A program made the position numbers and the translations under genes. A DNA stretch of 60,000 nt, taken from positions 17,767,934-17,827,933 of the forward strand of contig NC_045138.2 in the NCBI RefSeq assembly GCF_008831285.2, written 5' to 3'. This stretch comes from Nymphaea colorata. Taxonomy: Eukaryota > Streptophyta > Magnoliopsida > Nymphaeales > Nymphaeaceae. The number at the start of each line of letters is the position of its first letter. The stretch's first letter is position 1. Shown here one piece after another: positions 1 to 11,879 of this stretch. Below the pieces are notes generated by a model, which was not told the DNA's origin, ran no database searches, and was given only the letters and a program-made list of their open reading frames with translations.

Positions 1-893
1 AACGTGTCGCCCGGCGATGAGGGGCTTGTTTCTTAGATGATTACACTGACGATTGAGGTGGGAATGTCATGGGGCACACAAAACAAAAGAGACAAAGCAG
101 TACGCTCGGTGGATCCTTGGATTGCGGGTCCCAAAAGGTTTGACTGGGTCCAAAAGAATGTAGTGTGGGCCCCGGCAGACCAAACACGCGGTAAAGGTAC
201 AGAAAAGGACAGGGTCAGATCCAATCATCACTCACTGAAGATCCACGACTATTAGATTTGGAGCAGATTTGGTGAGCTGCCCTCTGATCTTAAGTTTATT
301 ATATTTTAGAAAGTAATCTGGAAATTTATTAAGAGTATTTATTTTATGTGGAGATTTTATAATGAAATTAAATTCAAGTTGATTAAGGAATCGAACTAAA
401 CTGTGGATATAACTCAATTTTTAAGCTTATTAAGTCTAAAGATCCCTTGTTTGTGAGAAGTGCTGAAGATCATGAAAGTGATAGAATTTGAACCTTACAC
501 ATATTTCGAAAATCATAAAAAAAACTTGCATATATTAAGCTGTTAAGTAATGCTGTAATGGTATAAAAGTATGAACTAGAAGATCTTAGATTTTGTCACA
601 TATAATATGATAATGACTAACTCTCTCTCTCTATGAATTGAGTAATTTGCAATAAACATTTAATCTGGGAAAGGATATAAACCTAATTTTTTCGATGTTA
701 TTATAGATTTAAGGTCCTTATAAACTTTCATGCATCTAAACGAGAGAGAGAGAGATAGAGAACGAACTCTCGTTACCAAAAATAAATTAATATACGATAT
801 TTCAAGTAATCGGAATTTTAACGTTATGAATCTCTTTTTCAATAAGAGGTGGGTCGTTCGTAATACCATGCTGGGGCGACCACCCCCATAAGA
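1..893. other. AT-rich intergenic DNA, no gene seen
   Basis: Only short, low-quality reading frames are open here and none has recognisable protein features. Two short CT/GA tracts occur near 620 and 743. The right end runs into the ACGT-element cluster described separately. Confidence 0.5.
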
Positions 894-953
894 TACGTGG
901 TTGACTTATATGCTGCCACGTGGAGAAAAGGAATCTATCGTCGTAACACGTGT
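894..953 (+). promoter_or_regulatory. Cluster of three ACGT-core (G-box/ABRE-like) elements
   Basis: TACGTGG lies at 894-900, the palindromic G-box CCACGTGG at 916-923, and the palindrome ACACGTGT at 946-953, all within 60 bp. A TATA-like stretch (TTATAT) sits between the first two near 905. The ATG of the proline-rich ORF follows at 1012. Such clusters are classical bZIP/bHLH binding sites linked to ABA or light control; that this one is used is an inference from spacing. Confidence 0.5.
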
Positions 954-1011
954 ACACAGGCAATGTTCTCCTCCTAACACCTTCCTCCCCTCTCAGTCGC
1001 TCGGCTTTACA

Positions 1012-1467
1012 ATGGCGTCTTCCACCTTGAGCATCACCATTTTCGGAAAGTACGTCCCTGTACCTTCCGCCATGCCGCCGCTTCGAACCACCAGCAGACG
1101 CATCCTCCGGACTCTCTCAACTCCATGCAAGCCGGAAACGGGCACGCCGGCGATGCCTCTGCTCGAGTCCTGGACTTTCAGCGTGCTCACGACCAAGCCT
1201 GATGTGTGGCCTCCGCCGGGAATTGACGATCCATTGCCACCGCCGCCAACTCCAGGACCCGACTTCCCCAAACCACCGGTGCCGTCGCCTCCGGGACCGG
1301 ACGTCCCGCCGGTTTCGCCACCCGATGTCGTGCCGCCGGTGCCGCCTATACCATCGCCGCCGTTTCCAGACATTCCCGTGCCTCCGCCGGATATAGTGCC
1401 GCCGGAGATAAAGCCGCCTGGGTGGGCGTATACCTTGTCTCTTGTCATGGGTTTGTTAAAGTTCTAG
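1012..1467 (+). CDS. Small proline-rich protein of unknown function
   Basis: The frame is open from 901, but the start at 1012 (protein begins MASSTLSIT) is preferred because it lies downstream of the G-box cluster and gives a 151-residue product. Residues 1-60 are an ordinary basic and hydrophobic segment. Residues 65-138 are almost entirely Pro with Asp, Val, Pro-Ser and Gly (PPP, PSPP and PDVVPP blocks), and the end is GWAYTLSLVMGLLKF. There is no clear cleavable signal peptide, so a cell-wall proline-rich protein is possible but unsupported. No intron signal is needed. The opposite strand carries an open glycine-rich frame of the same length, a consequence of the GC-rich Pro codons, so strand assignment rests on the promoter elements. 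I do not recognise the family. Confidence 0.5.
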   Translation: MASSTLSITIFGKYVPVPSAMPPLRTTSRRILRTLSTPCKPETGTPAMPLLESWTFSVLTTKPDVWPPPGIDDPLPPPPTPGPDFPKPPVPSPPGPDVPPVSPPDVVPPVPPIPSPPFPDIPVPPPDIVPPEIKPPGWAYTLSLVMGLLKF

Positions 1468-4400
1468 AATTTTTTTTTTCCTGTTTTCCTCCAGTAGATG
1501 CTCGTAGGCCCTGTTTGGCTGATCCTGAAATCCCCGTAAATTTAGAAAGCATCGCGATAACGTTGGTAGAAGCTTTCCTCTAAGAAACAAATGACCTCTT
1601 GGCTTTGTAGATTCAACAGATCTTTAAAGTTCCTGAGATACAAACTTTCGAATTCGTGAAAGTGGTCGGTCTTTTGGCAACTTGAGTTCACGAACGGAGT
1701 TGGATTAATTGTCAGTTCCCGAATATGGCGAAAACTCCCGCGACTTCTTACCAAAGAGAGTCTCTTTACAAAGACGGAGTATGAAACTAACCACGTTCCT
1801 GGATTACGGGTTGGATTTTGGATACCCTTTCCTGGACCAGATTGAATTCACTGGGTTGATTTGAGTGGTTCCTGCGATGCAAAGGCGGGGTGAGTCGACA
1901 TATCAACCTCTGAATTCGGGTAGAGCAAAATTGAATTCAAATCCAAAAAATACATGGCGTAATTAAAAAAAAATTATTTTTTTCAATGTAATTTTTTTTT
2001 CATTGGCCAGGGTAGATAGTGTCATGTGTAAGCAAGCAGACCACATTCCCTCCGGCCCTGCTGCGACGCCTGGGTATCGTGACAAATCTGGAACCGCTAG
2101 AAATCCTAAGAATATTGAAGCTTTAACCAGTATTTGCTTCCAAGATTCAAGTACGCATGTGATTCTACGTCTGAAGTTGAGGTTTCAAATTAATCATGTA
2201 TCGCTGTGGCTGGTTTCATCCGATTAGAATCTGTATTTGAATTATTGCAGTAGCTTAGTCGAGCAGGGACTGGAGTGGGGGCAGAGCCAGCCATGAGGAA
2301 GGCCTAATTATACTTTCAAAATCTTTGATAGGGATTTGAAATATTATTTTTTAAAAATTTTATATAAAAAATTTACATATGAAATAAAAATAGTTTTTCT
2401 TTTTTTTTTTTAGGTGCTAAGGTCCCCTTGGCTCAGCCCTAGCACGAGATGAGACTCTGTCTTTTTGTTTGGACTTCTTCTTGCAAGGGGCATCAATATA
2501 TTTATTGCTTGATTCTCACAGGCAATTCTCCTTTTTAGACATTGAGATAAATGAGATTGAACATTTTTTCTCTTTTCCAAACATTTGAAGAAAGAGAGCA
2601 ATAAGAGACAACTAAGACTTGAACAACACATTTAAATGGTATGTTATTTAGGATACATCGTTCCTATTAGAGGCAGCTTGGCACTAGTAGCAAGTTGTTA
2701 ATGTCTAATGAAACTGCTTGAAAGTTGGAGTAGATTTATGAAACCTTATAGCATAGTGTTTCATGAATCTTCTCAAAATTTAAGACAAAATCCGTTGAAA
2801 CCGGTTATGAATGCCAAATTGTCTTTTAAAGGGATTGTTTGGTAGCAAGAATACACTGAAAGTGTCTCCTGTATATGTTCCAATTTAGAGATAAATTTAC
2901 GAGACACCAGTTTTAGCGTTTTATGAACTTGCTCTATCCTTGAAAAAGATTCATGAGTCATTTTTATAGTGTCCTTGATGCCAAACAACCTGTTACGGAA
3001 CACTCCTTAATTGTATAGAGTTTGAACCACCTCTTTTGTTGGCGGACCAATAAGATTCATGTCATGGAAGGGTGGATCATAGAAATCATGCAGGCTGATG
3101 TTGATTTAGCCCTCTTTGGCTTTAGTTCATTGCATTTGTATACCTAATGCACCCCTTAGGTGGCATTTAGTAAGAGGGATGCCATAATCTATGAAACGAA
3201 GGGGCTAATTGGTAAGGAGAGCAGTAAGTTTGTTATGAATATATTACAAAGATTCGCTATATTGTAGCTTTTAATACATCTTGAGGCATATTTTTAAAAC
3301 AGTAACAAATTGTTCTTATTGCCAAACAACCCTGAAGTATTCTATTTTTCAAACACATACAAAAACGTTGCATCTATAGAATGCATTTTTCATGTTAAGA
3401 AACGCCCTTACGTTAGCTACTTTGAAGATTTATGCCAAGAAGCATTGGGATGAATGTGGAGTAAGAGAAGTGCTAATTCAAAAATTTCAGATTACTCAAA
3501 TGCACCAAAAAAAAAAAAGATCTGGAACATTATATACAAATAAGTAAATAATCGATAAGTAAATAAATGAGAGTAATTAAGATGTAAATAAATAATTTTT
3601 TGTTGGGTATGTTTGTGTAGACAACTGCCCACACAAGCAGGGTAGCTCCACCCCTGATTTGTCTATATAGCTGCTTAAGAGGCTGGTGTTCACAAAGATC
3701 CAACTAAGTAACGACTTACCGCTTTACCAGCAATCCATGATATAACAAATTATGCCAAACTCCTTAAAAAAGTAAGAGAGACAAAAAAAAGTGCAATTTG
3801 GTAGAGAAATGTGATACCTTCCTCAAAATATGAGAAAGTCCTAGCTCTCATCTTATGGTCTTAGTTGATGAGTGAGCTTAGTACTTGTTTGATCAAATAT
3901 TAAAGGTTTAGTTATGCTTTGATACTTGGGTGACAAGTGAGATATCCATTAACTAGAACATTTTTCAAAGTGGTTGAAGCTTCTTCCTTTTTTTCACAAA
4001 CCTATTATTTATAGTCCAAATGAATAGCACTTACGAAAATCAAACTAATACTTCGACTTTTACTGATTCACCAGCCTACCTAACTATGTTACGTTCTTCT
4101 AAGTCATGTGATCATGTTCTTCGAAGTCATGTGATCATGGATATGAAATGCCCGATATCGTATAAATTTAAGGACCAATAAAGTTTCATAACGACAATAC
4201 TGCTAACTAGGACATTTGATGTTCGACGCAGCGGCGCCTTAGCGAAAGCTAGCATGACACTTGTGTCGATTAATAAAAGTGAACCAAACGGAAATTTGAA
4301 TCAGGACAAGGCTCGAGAGGTCTTTTCAAAATAACAACTCTCACCAGTTTTGAGAAAAAGTTGAAAGCTAATGTGAGGAATTTTCTCGTCCTTGGGAGTA

Positions 4401-4830
4401 ACTTCAATATGGCGATGTTGAACTTTTCTGTTTTCAATATGATTTCTGTTTTCAGATTTTATATAATGTTGTTTTTTTCAATGTAATTATGAGGAATATA
4501 AACCTTTTTTTTTTCAATTTGTCCCTTTCTGTTGAGTCCTGGGAGACTTCCATTATTCGTTTATCAATTTTTTCTTTCTGTCTGCAAATTTGAAAAGGAA
4601 TTTTTTCTCTCATTATCCACTGTTTGCTTATTTCCAAACTACCGTTAGATTGCTGCATCCGTCCGTACGAGTCTACCGTTGCATCCGCCTTCTCTCTCCC
4701 TCTCCCTCTCCGCAAAAGTGGCGGCAAATCTGACGATTCTTCTCCTCCTTTTCCAAAAGTAATCTGCTATACAATGAAGGAATTCCCATTCTTTGCTGCA
4801 GATGCAAGAAAACCCATTACCCATCTCTCT
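1468..4830. other. Intergenic region with degenerate repeats
   Basis: No supported gene. Around 2268-2450 there is a MITE-like block bounded by GGGGGCAGAGCC and a partly complementary CTTGGCTCAGCC; a related block with similar ends lies near 39826-39965. Around 2880-2950 a stretch resembling 11930-11980 (shared ACGAGACACCAGTT / ATGAGACACCAGTT) shows a dispersed repeat. The motif GCCAAACAACC occurs near 2982 and again near 3330. Confidence 0.4.
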
Positions 4831-4838
4831 CTATAAAG
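4831..4838 (+). promoter_or_regulatory. TATA box of the LESV gene
   Basis: CTATAAAG lies 57 bp before the chosen ATG at 4895. It is followed by a CT-rich leader (4849-4890), a common plant 5'UTR feature. Transcription would start near 4865, leaving a leader of about 30 bases and excluding the upstream in-frame ATG at 4793. Confidence 0.55.
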
Positions 4839-4894
4839 GACCAACCATTCTCTCTTTATCTCTTCTCCTCCCTCTTTTTCTCTCTCTCTCAACC

Positions 4895-7800
4895 ATGGCC
4901 AATAGCACCCATCTCTCTATTCACCTTCATCTCTCCAATCCGCCTCTACGTTCCGCCTCCAAGTTTATCATAAACCATTGTTCGTCCTTCCTCCCAAAGT
5001 CCCATCTCCGGTTTTCCCTGCTAAGAAGCAAAAGAACTCAAGAATTTGGGATCAGGGCCTTACAGGATGCCGAAGATGCGGGTTCTTACCTTCACATGTG
5101 GAAGAAGGCCGTGGCGAGGACTGAGATGGAGACGGCAGAGCATAATCATGTAGACAACGGCGTAGAAGAATCGGGGGACGATATTGAGAAGAAGAGCGAG
5201 CAATTCAAGAAGATTTTGGAAGTTCCGGTTGAGGAAAGGGACAAGGTGCAGAGGCTCCAGGTGATCGATCGGGCATCCGCAGCTATTGCAGCAGCAAGAG
5301 CAATACTCTCAGAGAGGCCATTGTCAGATGGTTTCTCTGGTTCGAAGGGTTCTGCTTTAAGGCGGACGGGATCGAATTCTCGGATGGGTTCCAGTGGCGG
5401 AGAAGGTACGTTTCTTTTTTGGGGGAGATCTTTTCTTTTAATCGAGAATGGTTCTTTTGATCTCTAATCCTGCACTGATATTTTCCTTTTTCTTTTGAAT
5501 CAAGATGTCTTCTTGTTCTTTGGATAATATTTTTTGGGTCAGCATATATAGTGGATTGCTTCCAAATTATTATACCTATCCAATTATTTCCTTGTACTTT
5601 TCATTTCGTTAGAGCTGGATTGCTCCTCCGATTAGCTGGAAATGATGCTTATAAACATTTCCTGTCGTTGTGGATTCTTAAGTTGAATATTTGGCTTGTT
5701 TAGAAGAAATATTTTGAAATTAGAATGTGCCGATTGATTGCTTCTATGGTTCCTTCCTAAATGCCATTTCTTGGTTTCTGCGACTTCGAACTTCATTTTG
5801 ATGTTCGTTGAACTGTTGTTTGTGTTGCTTAGATATGTCAGTGTCAGTTCCCCGTTTATTTAATTGCTTATTTCCTAGTTGCCTTTAATGCAAACACGAG
5901 CTGTTGCTGTTTGCCCAAAGATATCCATTACCTCCTTTGCCATGGAATGTGCAAATCCCCATTCGCAAGCTATAACCTTTGGACTTGTCGGGTTCACTGA
6001 CAGGCAGGTTCACGGATTTTGTTTTTTTGGCAGGATTACTTGGTGGCAATCCATCTGGCGTTATCTCTAATGCCGTCCCTCAATCAGAAACCTCAAAAAG
6101 CAGAGCCCCTGGTCCAGATTTTTGGTCTTGGTCTCCTCCTATAGATGCTAAGCCTGTTTCTGATGATGCACTACATCTGAAAGCTGAAAAAGTGAAGTAT
6201 TCTGCTTCTGATCCTATTGCACCTGTGATGGAGAAGGAGAGGTCAATTGACTCAATATCCATTCCCTTTGAAAGTAAGGTCTTGGAGCCATTCCATAGTA
6301 AACACAATCCACCTCTTCCACCACTCCAATCTCTTGTGGAAGTCAATGTAACAGAATCAAGTTTTGAGGTACCTTCTCATTCAGAAGACAGCGTTGATGC
6401 AGTGTTTTCTACAAATTCTGCTGTAGCTGCTTCCGTTCTTGGTAGTCATGAAGAGGCATCAACCCATGGAGAGAATGAAGACGGATCAAGGTGGTGGAGA
6501 GAGACTGGCGTGGAGCAGAGAGCTGATGGGGTGGTTTGCAGGTGGACTCTATTGAGGGGAATCAGTGCTAGTAAAGATGTGGAGTGGGAAGAGAAGTATT
6601 GGGAGGCGTCAGATCAAGATTACAAAGAGCTTGGTTCTGAGAAGTCAGGACGTGATGCTGCAGGAAATGTTTGGCGCGAATACTGGAGGGAGTCAATGTG
6701 GCAGGTGAAATCAGAGCTCCAATTAAGTTTTGGCCTGAATTTCTTAAAATTTTTCATACGCATGGATGCACACACACGGACAGAAAGACTTGGAAAATTC
6801 AATGCGTTAGATTAAAATAGTTGTTCCACATAACCTAAATAGAAGTTTAGTTGATATTTTCTAGGAAATCACTAACCCTAACTAATGCTTCTCGTTATCT
6901 TTAAATAACTGAGAAGCATCATCCAACATGCTGTAATCACATTGTCCCTTACCCTGGCAATCGGAAGCTCATTTTTCCATGTGCAATGATCTCTATACAG
7001 CAAGACTTCGAAATTTTAAGGACGTCTAACTGTAGAGGAAAAAATTTGACAAATTTAATAAAAACAGTGCTCCTTTTAATGCAAGCATACAGCTTTTACG
7101 CCAACAAATATGACCTCAAAGGTCGATCCTGTTAAAGGGTTAGACTTCAAGGATAGTAATTACCTTTGCACAAAGCTTGATATATCTTGATGGTTATGCT
7201 TTGTATTTCTAATAGGCGAAAGTTCTGATTTTATGAGAAATGATGGCACTAAAAATGTTGGTAACTTGGTATTTGATTTTTCAAGGACCAAGTGAAACCT
7301 GATTAGTTCACATTCTAATGTTGGTGCGAATGAACTTTTTGCAGGATATCAAAACTGGGCTTTTGAATATTGAGAAGACTGCAGATAAATGGGGTAAGAA
7401 TGGCAAAAATGAAGAGTGGCAGGAAAAATGGTGGGAGCGCTATGATGCCTCAGGTTTTGCCGAGAAGTGGGCTCATAAGTGGTGCTGCATAGACCCATTT
7501 ACACCCTTGAAGGCGGGCCATGCTCATGTCTGGCACGAAAGGTATAGTCCGTCTGAAAGGAGAGCTCCTTGAACATGTTTTCTTCTCTTACGTTCCTCCT
7601 TTGTTTTCTCTGTCACATGCTTGCAAGAATTAAATGCTGTGCCTGCTTGTGTGCTGAAGAGTAAGTCTAGCAGAACTAACATTGTTGGAGCTTTACTTGT
7701 TTGGGTGAAAGAGAAAGTAGATGCACTTCGTCTTTCTTCTCTGAGGTCATTCAGCAGCTTTGGTAAAAACTCTAGCATTCAAGGCTAAAAGTCCTTCTAG

Positions 7801-8526
7801 ATGCTCTGCCGAAAGGTATTTGTTGATATAGTAAAATAGGGCAAGCACGGATTAGAAAAGTTTTTGCGATCTATTAAGCACTTGAACTCTAGAAACAAAA
7901 TTCCTGAATCTCATGCTTACTTGAGTACATCCCTCTATGACACAACTAAGAACTTCTTGAAAGGTTGCTTAAATCTTGTAAGACCTGTGAATTAACATGC
8001 TGATGCCGTATTTGTCACTCTACAGTGCACCACTCTGCATTATGGTATGCTTAAATTGTCATAACAAGAAAAGACAGTTGTTTACTTTTGAGAAGTGTTA
8101 AGCTGCTTGAAAACATTCATATTTTTTGCATTCCTTTCCTTGAGCAGGTGGGGAGAGAAGTACAATGGCAGGGGCAGTAGCATGAAATACACAGACAAGT
8201 GGGCTGAACGACTAGAGGATGATGGATGGACAAAATGGGGTGACAAGTGGGATGAGTCATTTGATGACAATGGACACGGAGTGAAGCAAGGAGAGACATG
8301 GTGGCAAGGAGCACATGGAGAACACTGGAACCGCACTTGGGGTGAAAGGCACAATGGCTCTGGTTGGATACATAAGTATGGAAAGAGCAGCAGTGGCGAG
8401 CATTGGGACACTCATGTGCAGCAAGAGACCTGGTATGAGAAGTACCCCCATTATGGTTTTGAACACTGCTATGAGAATTCTGAGCAATTGAGGCAAGTTC
8501 AGAAGCCAAAGAGGACTGAACTCTGA
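4895..8526 (+). CDS. LESV: LIKE EARLY STARVATION protein, chloroplastic (starch-granule binding)
   Basis: Exons 4895-5405, 6034-6704, 7345-7541 and 8148-8526 join in frame through GT-AG introns into 585 residues, close to the roughly 580 of Arabidopsis LESV. The first ~55 residues are Ser/basic-rich and fit a chloroplast transit peptide. A charged alanine-rich helix (about 95-140) and a low-complexity linker follow. From about residue 320 to 560 comes the family signature: repeated Trp- and Tyr-rich motifs such as KWWERYDASGFAEKWAHKW, TDKWAERLEDDGWTKWGDKW and GERHNGSGWIHKYG. In the ESV1/LESV family this Trp-rich fold binds glucan helices at the starch granule and helps organise amylopectin (established knowledge). 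ESV1 is the alternative, but it is shorter and lacks the long N-terminal part. The ATG lies in a CT-rich leader just after a TATA box. A broken copy lies at 21.3-22.8 kb. Confidence 0.9.
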
Positions 8527-8744
8527 GCTGCAGAAAGTGTGTTGTTCTATTTGAATTTTGACCTTCGGTTCTTGCTTTCAGCATCTGGAATTCCTGTAGA
8601 GTTGTAAAATAGGCATGATATCATTACTTGGAGATCACTATATGCTAGCAGAAACAATATAATCTTGTCGTACTCTTATTGTCAAGTGTGCCTAGTTTTC
8701 CAACTTCCCAAATAATATGTTGACAAGGAATATAAAAGTTTTAT

Positions 8745-9436
8745 GGCATGTACAACAATCTACTCAAAGATATCTTTCCTGCAATAGAAACTTTCATTTT
8801 CATTTCCTTCAAACTGCGATGTTTTGTCCTGCATGTTGACAAGATGGCAGTAGTATTGTAACTTGGAAGGACATTATGCTGGCAGCAAGTTGTTGTGCAT
8901 CTTGATGTGTTACTTAGTCCTCTTCTGCTTAAGATTACAGACAGCCTTGTTCAGCGATATAGCACAATGGCCTGGCCAAATGTTCATGTAAATAAGGAAG
9001 GTGCTTTAGATTGTATCAAATGGTCAGTTATACGACAGCAGATTTGTGTAGGCTTAGGAGGCCTTTTGGCCTTTTTGTGTGCCGATTGATTCATAAAAGA
9101 TGCCGTCCGCTGCTTTTCTCATGTTTCTAATCAATGGCAGGCCTATTATCACACGGATACTGTACTAGTACCCGTATCACCCGTGGGTACGTCTTAGGTA
9201 CAGTCAACACTGTAGCAGATACAGTCAACCCAAATATAGTCAACGTATCCGGGACCTTATCTGTCTTTTGTTTAGACTTGCTCAACATTGACTAAGTCTA
9301 TTTCTGTCCAAAATTAGGTTTTTTTTTTCTTTTTTGGATTTTTATTATGTTTGACACTTTCATACTTTGTTCAATAGTTTATTCTCCATAATTTATACAT
9401 TTTGATTCATGAATGTGTTGTTTTGTTTGTTTGAAT

Positions 9437-9532
<96 letters not shown>

Positions 9533-10780
9533 AATACCCAAGTTTTTCTGAAAATGTCTGTATCTGCATCCTCACATGTACTTGCACCTATGTGACATAG
9601 ATTGTAATGTATGCTATTAAGTTAATATAATGTGTGCGTGTGTGTGCGCGTATGTGGGAGAGAGGGGGGTCCTCATCTTGGCATAATTATTACTAGCGCC
9701 TCCTTGATTCTTTATGTTGATAAGATGTTTCTCTTCTCTGAAGGTTCTATTGCAAGGATTAAGGTTGTACAAGAAAAACAAGGTTGTCCTTGTCAAGGTT
9801 AATGCTGTAATTTATAAGGAAATGATATCTGGGGATATAAAGATGCCACAAACAATAATGATGGCATTGTTATCAACAAAATGGTTCATCGACTTGGCAA
9901 AAAAATCTGGAGAAATATCTAGAAATTATCGTAAACAAAGAAAGTTTAGATATCATTTGTCACATTATCGATGCATAAGGTTGATGGTAGTCTTCTGTGG
10001 TGAAAACCCACGTTAGATATCTTAGTTTTGTTATTTTTATGTTTTAAATCTCTTTTTTTGTTATTGTATATTTGTTTAACATTGCTTAAGAAGATTTACA
10101 CTTCTATGGAAGGCCCCAGATGATGAGGCTTCTTCAACAAAGTGACGACTTGATCCAACTTCACCAAAATTTTCATAGGTAAATTTGGACTTTCTGAATA
10201 CGTTATCCGATGTAAGGGAGGGTGAAATTTTTTGATGCTATATAAAATATCTAATGTTATCAAACAAGATCTTCACAACAAAAAAAAGAATGTAAGTATT
10301 GTTAAAGATAATGCTATGACCCATAAAGAAATGATATCTGTAGAGGTAACAATGCCAACAAAAATATTAGTGGAGTTGTTATCAACAAGGATGGTTATCA
10401 ACCTGACATTGCAAGAAAATAAGTTGAAATATCTTTTAGACTTCAAATAAGTATTCAAGTTTGAGGAATAAATGAAAACAGAAAGCATTATGCAATGTAT
10501 CCAATATTGTCAAACAGGATCTTCCCAACGAAAGGAAGGTTATTATTGATAAAGATAATATTGTGACCCATAAGGGAATGATATCCATGGCACTAAAGAT
10601 GTCAATAAAAATAATAGTGGCATCGTTATGAATAAGGAGGGTCATCGACCTAGAGTTGCAAAAAAAAAGAGATTAGGAGAAATACATGAAGACTAGAGAA
10701 AATAAATAATACAAATATCAAACCTCACACCCTTGATCTTTAAGGTCGATGGTGACCTTCCATGGTGAAATACCAAGACA
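8745..10780. repeat. Duplicated segment A (LESV 3' flank plus internal repeats)
   Basis: This segment aligns by eye, in the same orientation, with 14320-15945: shared stretches include the start (ACAATCTACTCAAAGATATC), the block near 9750-10060, and the blocks near 10250-10670. Inside it, a unit of about 245 bp recurs at about 9748-9905, 10255-10440 and 10499-10670. Each copy has a conserved core (AAGGAAATGATATCTG and relatives, then ATCAACAAGGAGGGTCATC-like). Translated, the cores give similar strings (VNAVIYKEMIS, DNAMTHKEMIS, DNIVTHKGMIS), but the frames are broken. No function is recognised. Confidence 0.6.
9436..9530. repeat. (TA)n microsatellite
   Basis: About 95 bp of almost uninterrupted TA, with a single CA interruption near 9445. 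The open frames across it (Tyr-Ile repeats) are artefacts of the dinucleotide. It lies inside duplicated segment A and has no counterpart in segment B. Confidence 0.95.
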
Positions 10781-10879
10781 AATCTCATATTTTTGTTATT
10801 TCTTATGTTCTTTAACATCATTCAAGGGTGTTGTATGTACGGTTTTTTAAAATATATTTTTTAAGAAAAAAATCTCTCT

Positions 10880-11765
10880 CTTCTCTCTCTTCTCTCTTTC
10901 TCTCTCTCTCTCTCTGTCTCCACCATATTGCATCCCTTTTGAGACCTACATTGGCTAAGTTTCTATGGTTTTATTCCTATTTATTGCCGAGACTGCTAGT
11001 TTTTCTTCGAATACTTGAAGAAAAAAAATTGAGGGAAGTAAAGAAACCTCTTTGTTCTTTGTTAGTATTTTCTTTGGTAGGATGGAGAAAGGATTCTGCT
11101 TCAGCAAGGTATATTGAGATAGCACCGGCAAGCTTCCCTTCTTTTCTAAGAGGGTGTTTGTTGAAAGTTCAAAATAGTAAGGCAGAACAAAGGACTATTC
11201 ATTAATACGCATGATTTTTCACCATAGAAAGCCATCGTTGGCCTTGATTACAAAGTAGAAGAGAGACAATAAATAGAAAAACATCTCTTGATTTTAGAAG
11301 ACAATAATGGAAAAGTAATCTCTACATTTGGAAAGATTTTCTTCTCGCTTTTTCGTTTTCATTTGGTTTATCTCTTCTTGAGAACCATTCCAATATTTTC
11401 ATAACTGTCTTATCTTTGCCCACAACATTAGCATGCACATACAACAGTCAATTATACAACACCTTCTATCCGAAATGAAGGAAAGCAAAAGGGTGTTTGC
11501 TGGTGTTCTTTCAATATACCTTGCTGAAGCAGAAGCCTTTCATCATTCTCCTCCCAAGAAATACAATAATAGCAAAAAAAGGAGAGGCTTTTTTTACTTT
11601 CCATGAATTTTTTCCTCAACTACTCAAAAGAAAAGTTAATATAAGTGGAAAATGGGAAACCAACATTAGAAAACCATAGGAACCCAACCAATGTAGGTCT
11701 CAAAAGGGAAGCTGCAGTGTGATGGAATACGAGAGAGAGAGAGAGAGAGACACACACACACACAT
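10880..11765. mobile_element. Fold-back (long inverted repeat) element
   Basis: The left arm (about 10895-11160, starting in a CT tract) is matched in reverse complement by the right arm (about 11470-11765, ending in a GA tract). Paired blocks include CCCTTTTGAGACCTACATTGG (10936-10956) with its complement near 11690, CTATGGTTTT with AAAACCATAG (near 11671), and CTTCAGCAAGGTATATTGA (11099-11117) with its complement at about 11511-11529. A loop of about 300 bp lies between. There is no transposase. Segment B lacks this insertion at the equivalent place, so it looks like a non-autonomous insertion into segment A. Confidence 0.7.
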
Positions 11766-11879
11766 AGAGACCCCCAAAACCCCCAATTTTTTGAGGGTCA
11801 TTGAAGGCCTTGGTGCCCAACAGAGAGACTTAGGAGAACGATAGAGAGAGCAAGTGAGCGACTTCTCCTCACCTTTTGA

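Noticed and set aside
993-1448. Glycine-rich minus-strand ORF as a cell-wall protein
   Set aside because: No signal peptide; it mirrors the Pro codons of the plus-strand frame, and the promoter elements favour the plus strand. Kept only as an alternative.
9393-9600. ORFs rich in Tyr-Ile
   Set aside because: They are translations of a (TA)n microsatellite; the same applies near 34922-35113 and 36306-36581.
9714-10016. 100-codon ORF as a functional gene
   Set aside because: It belongs to an internally repeated, duplicated segment in which all other copies are broken by stops.
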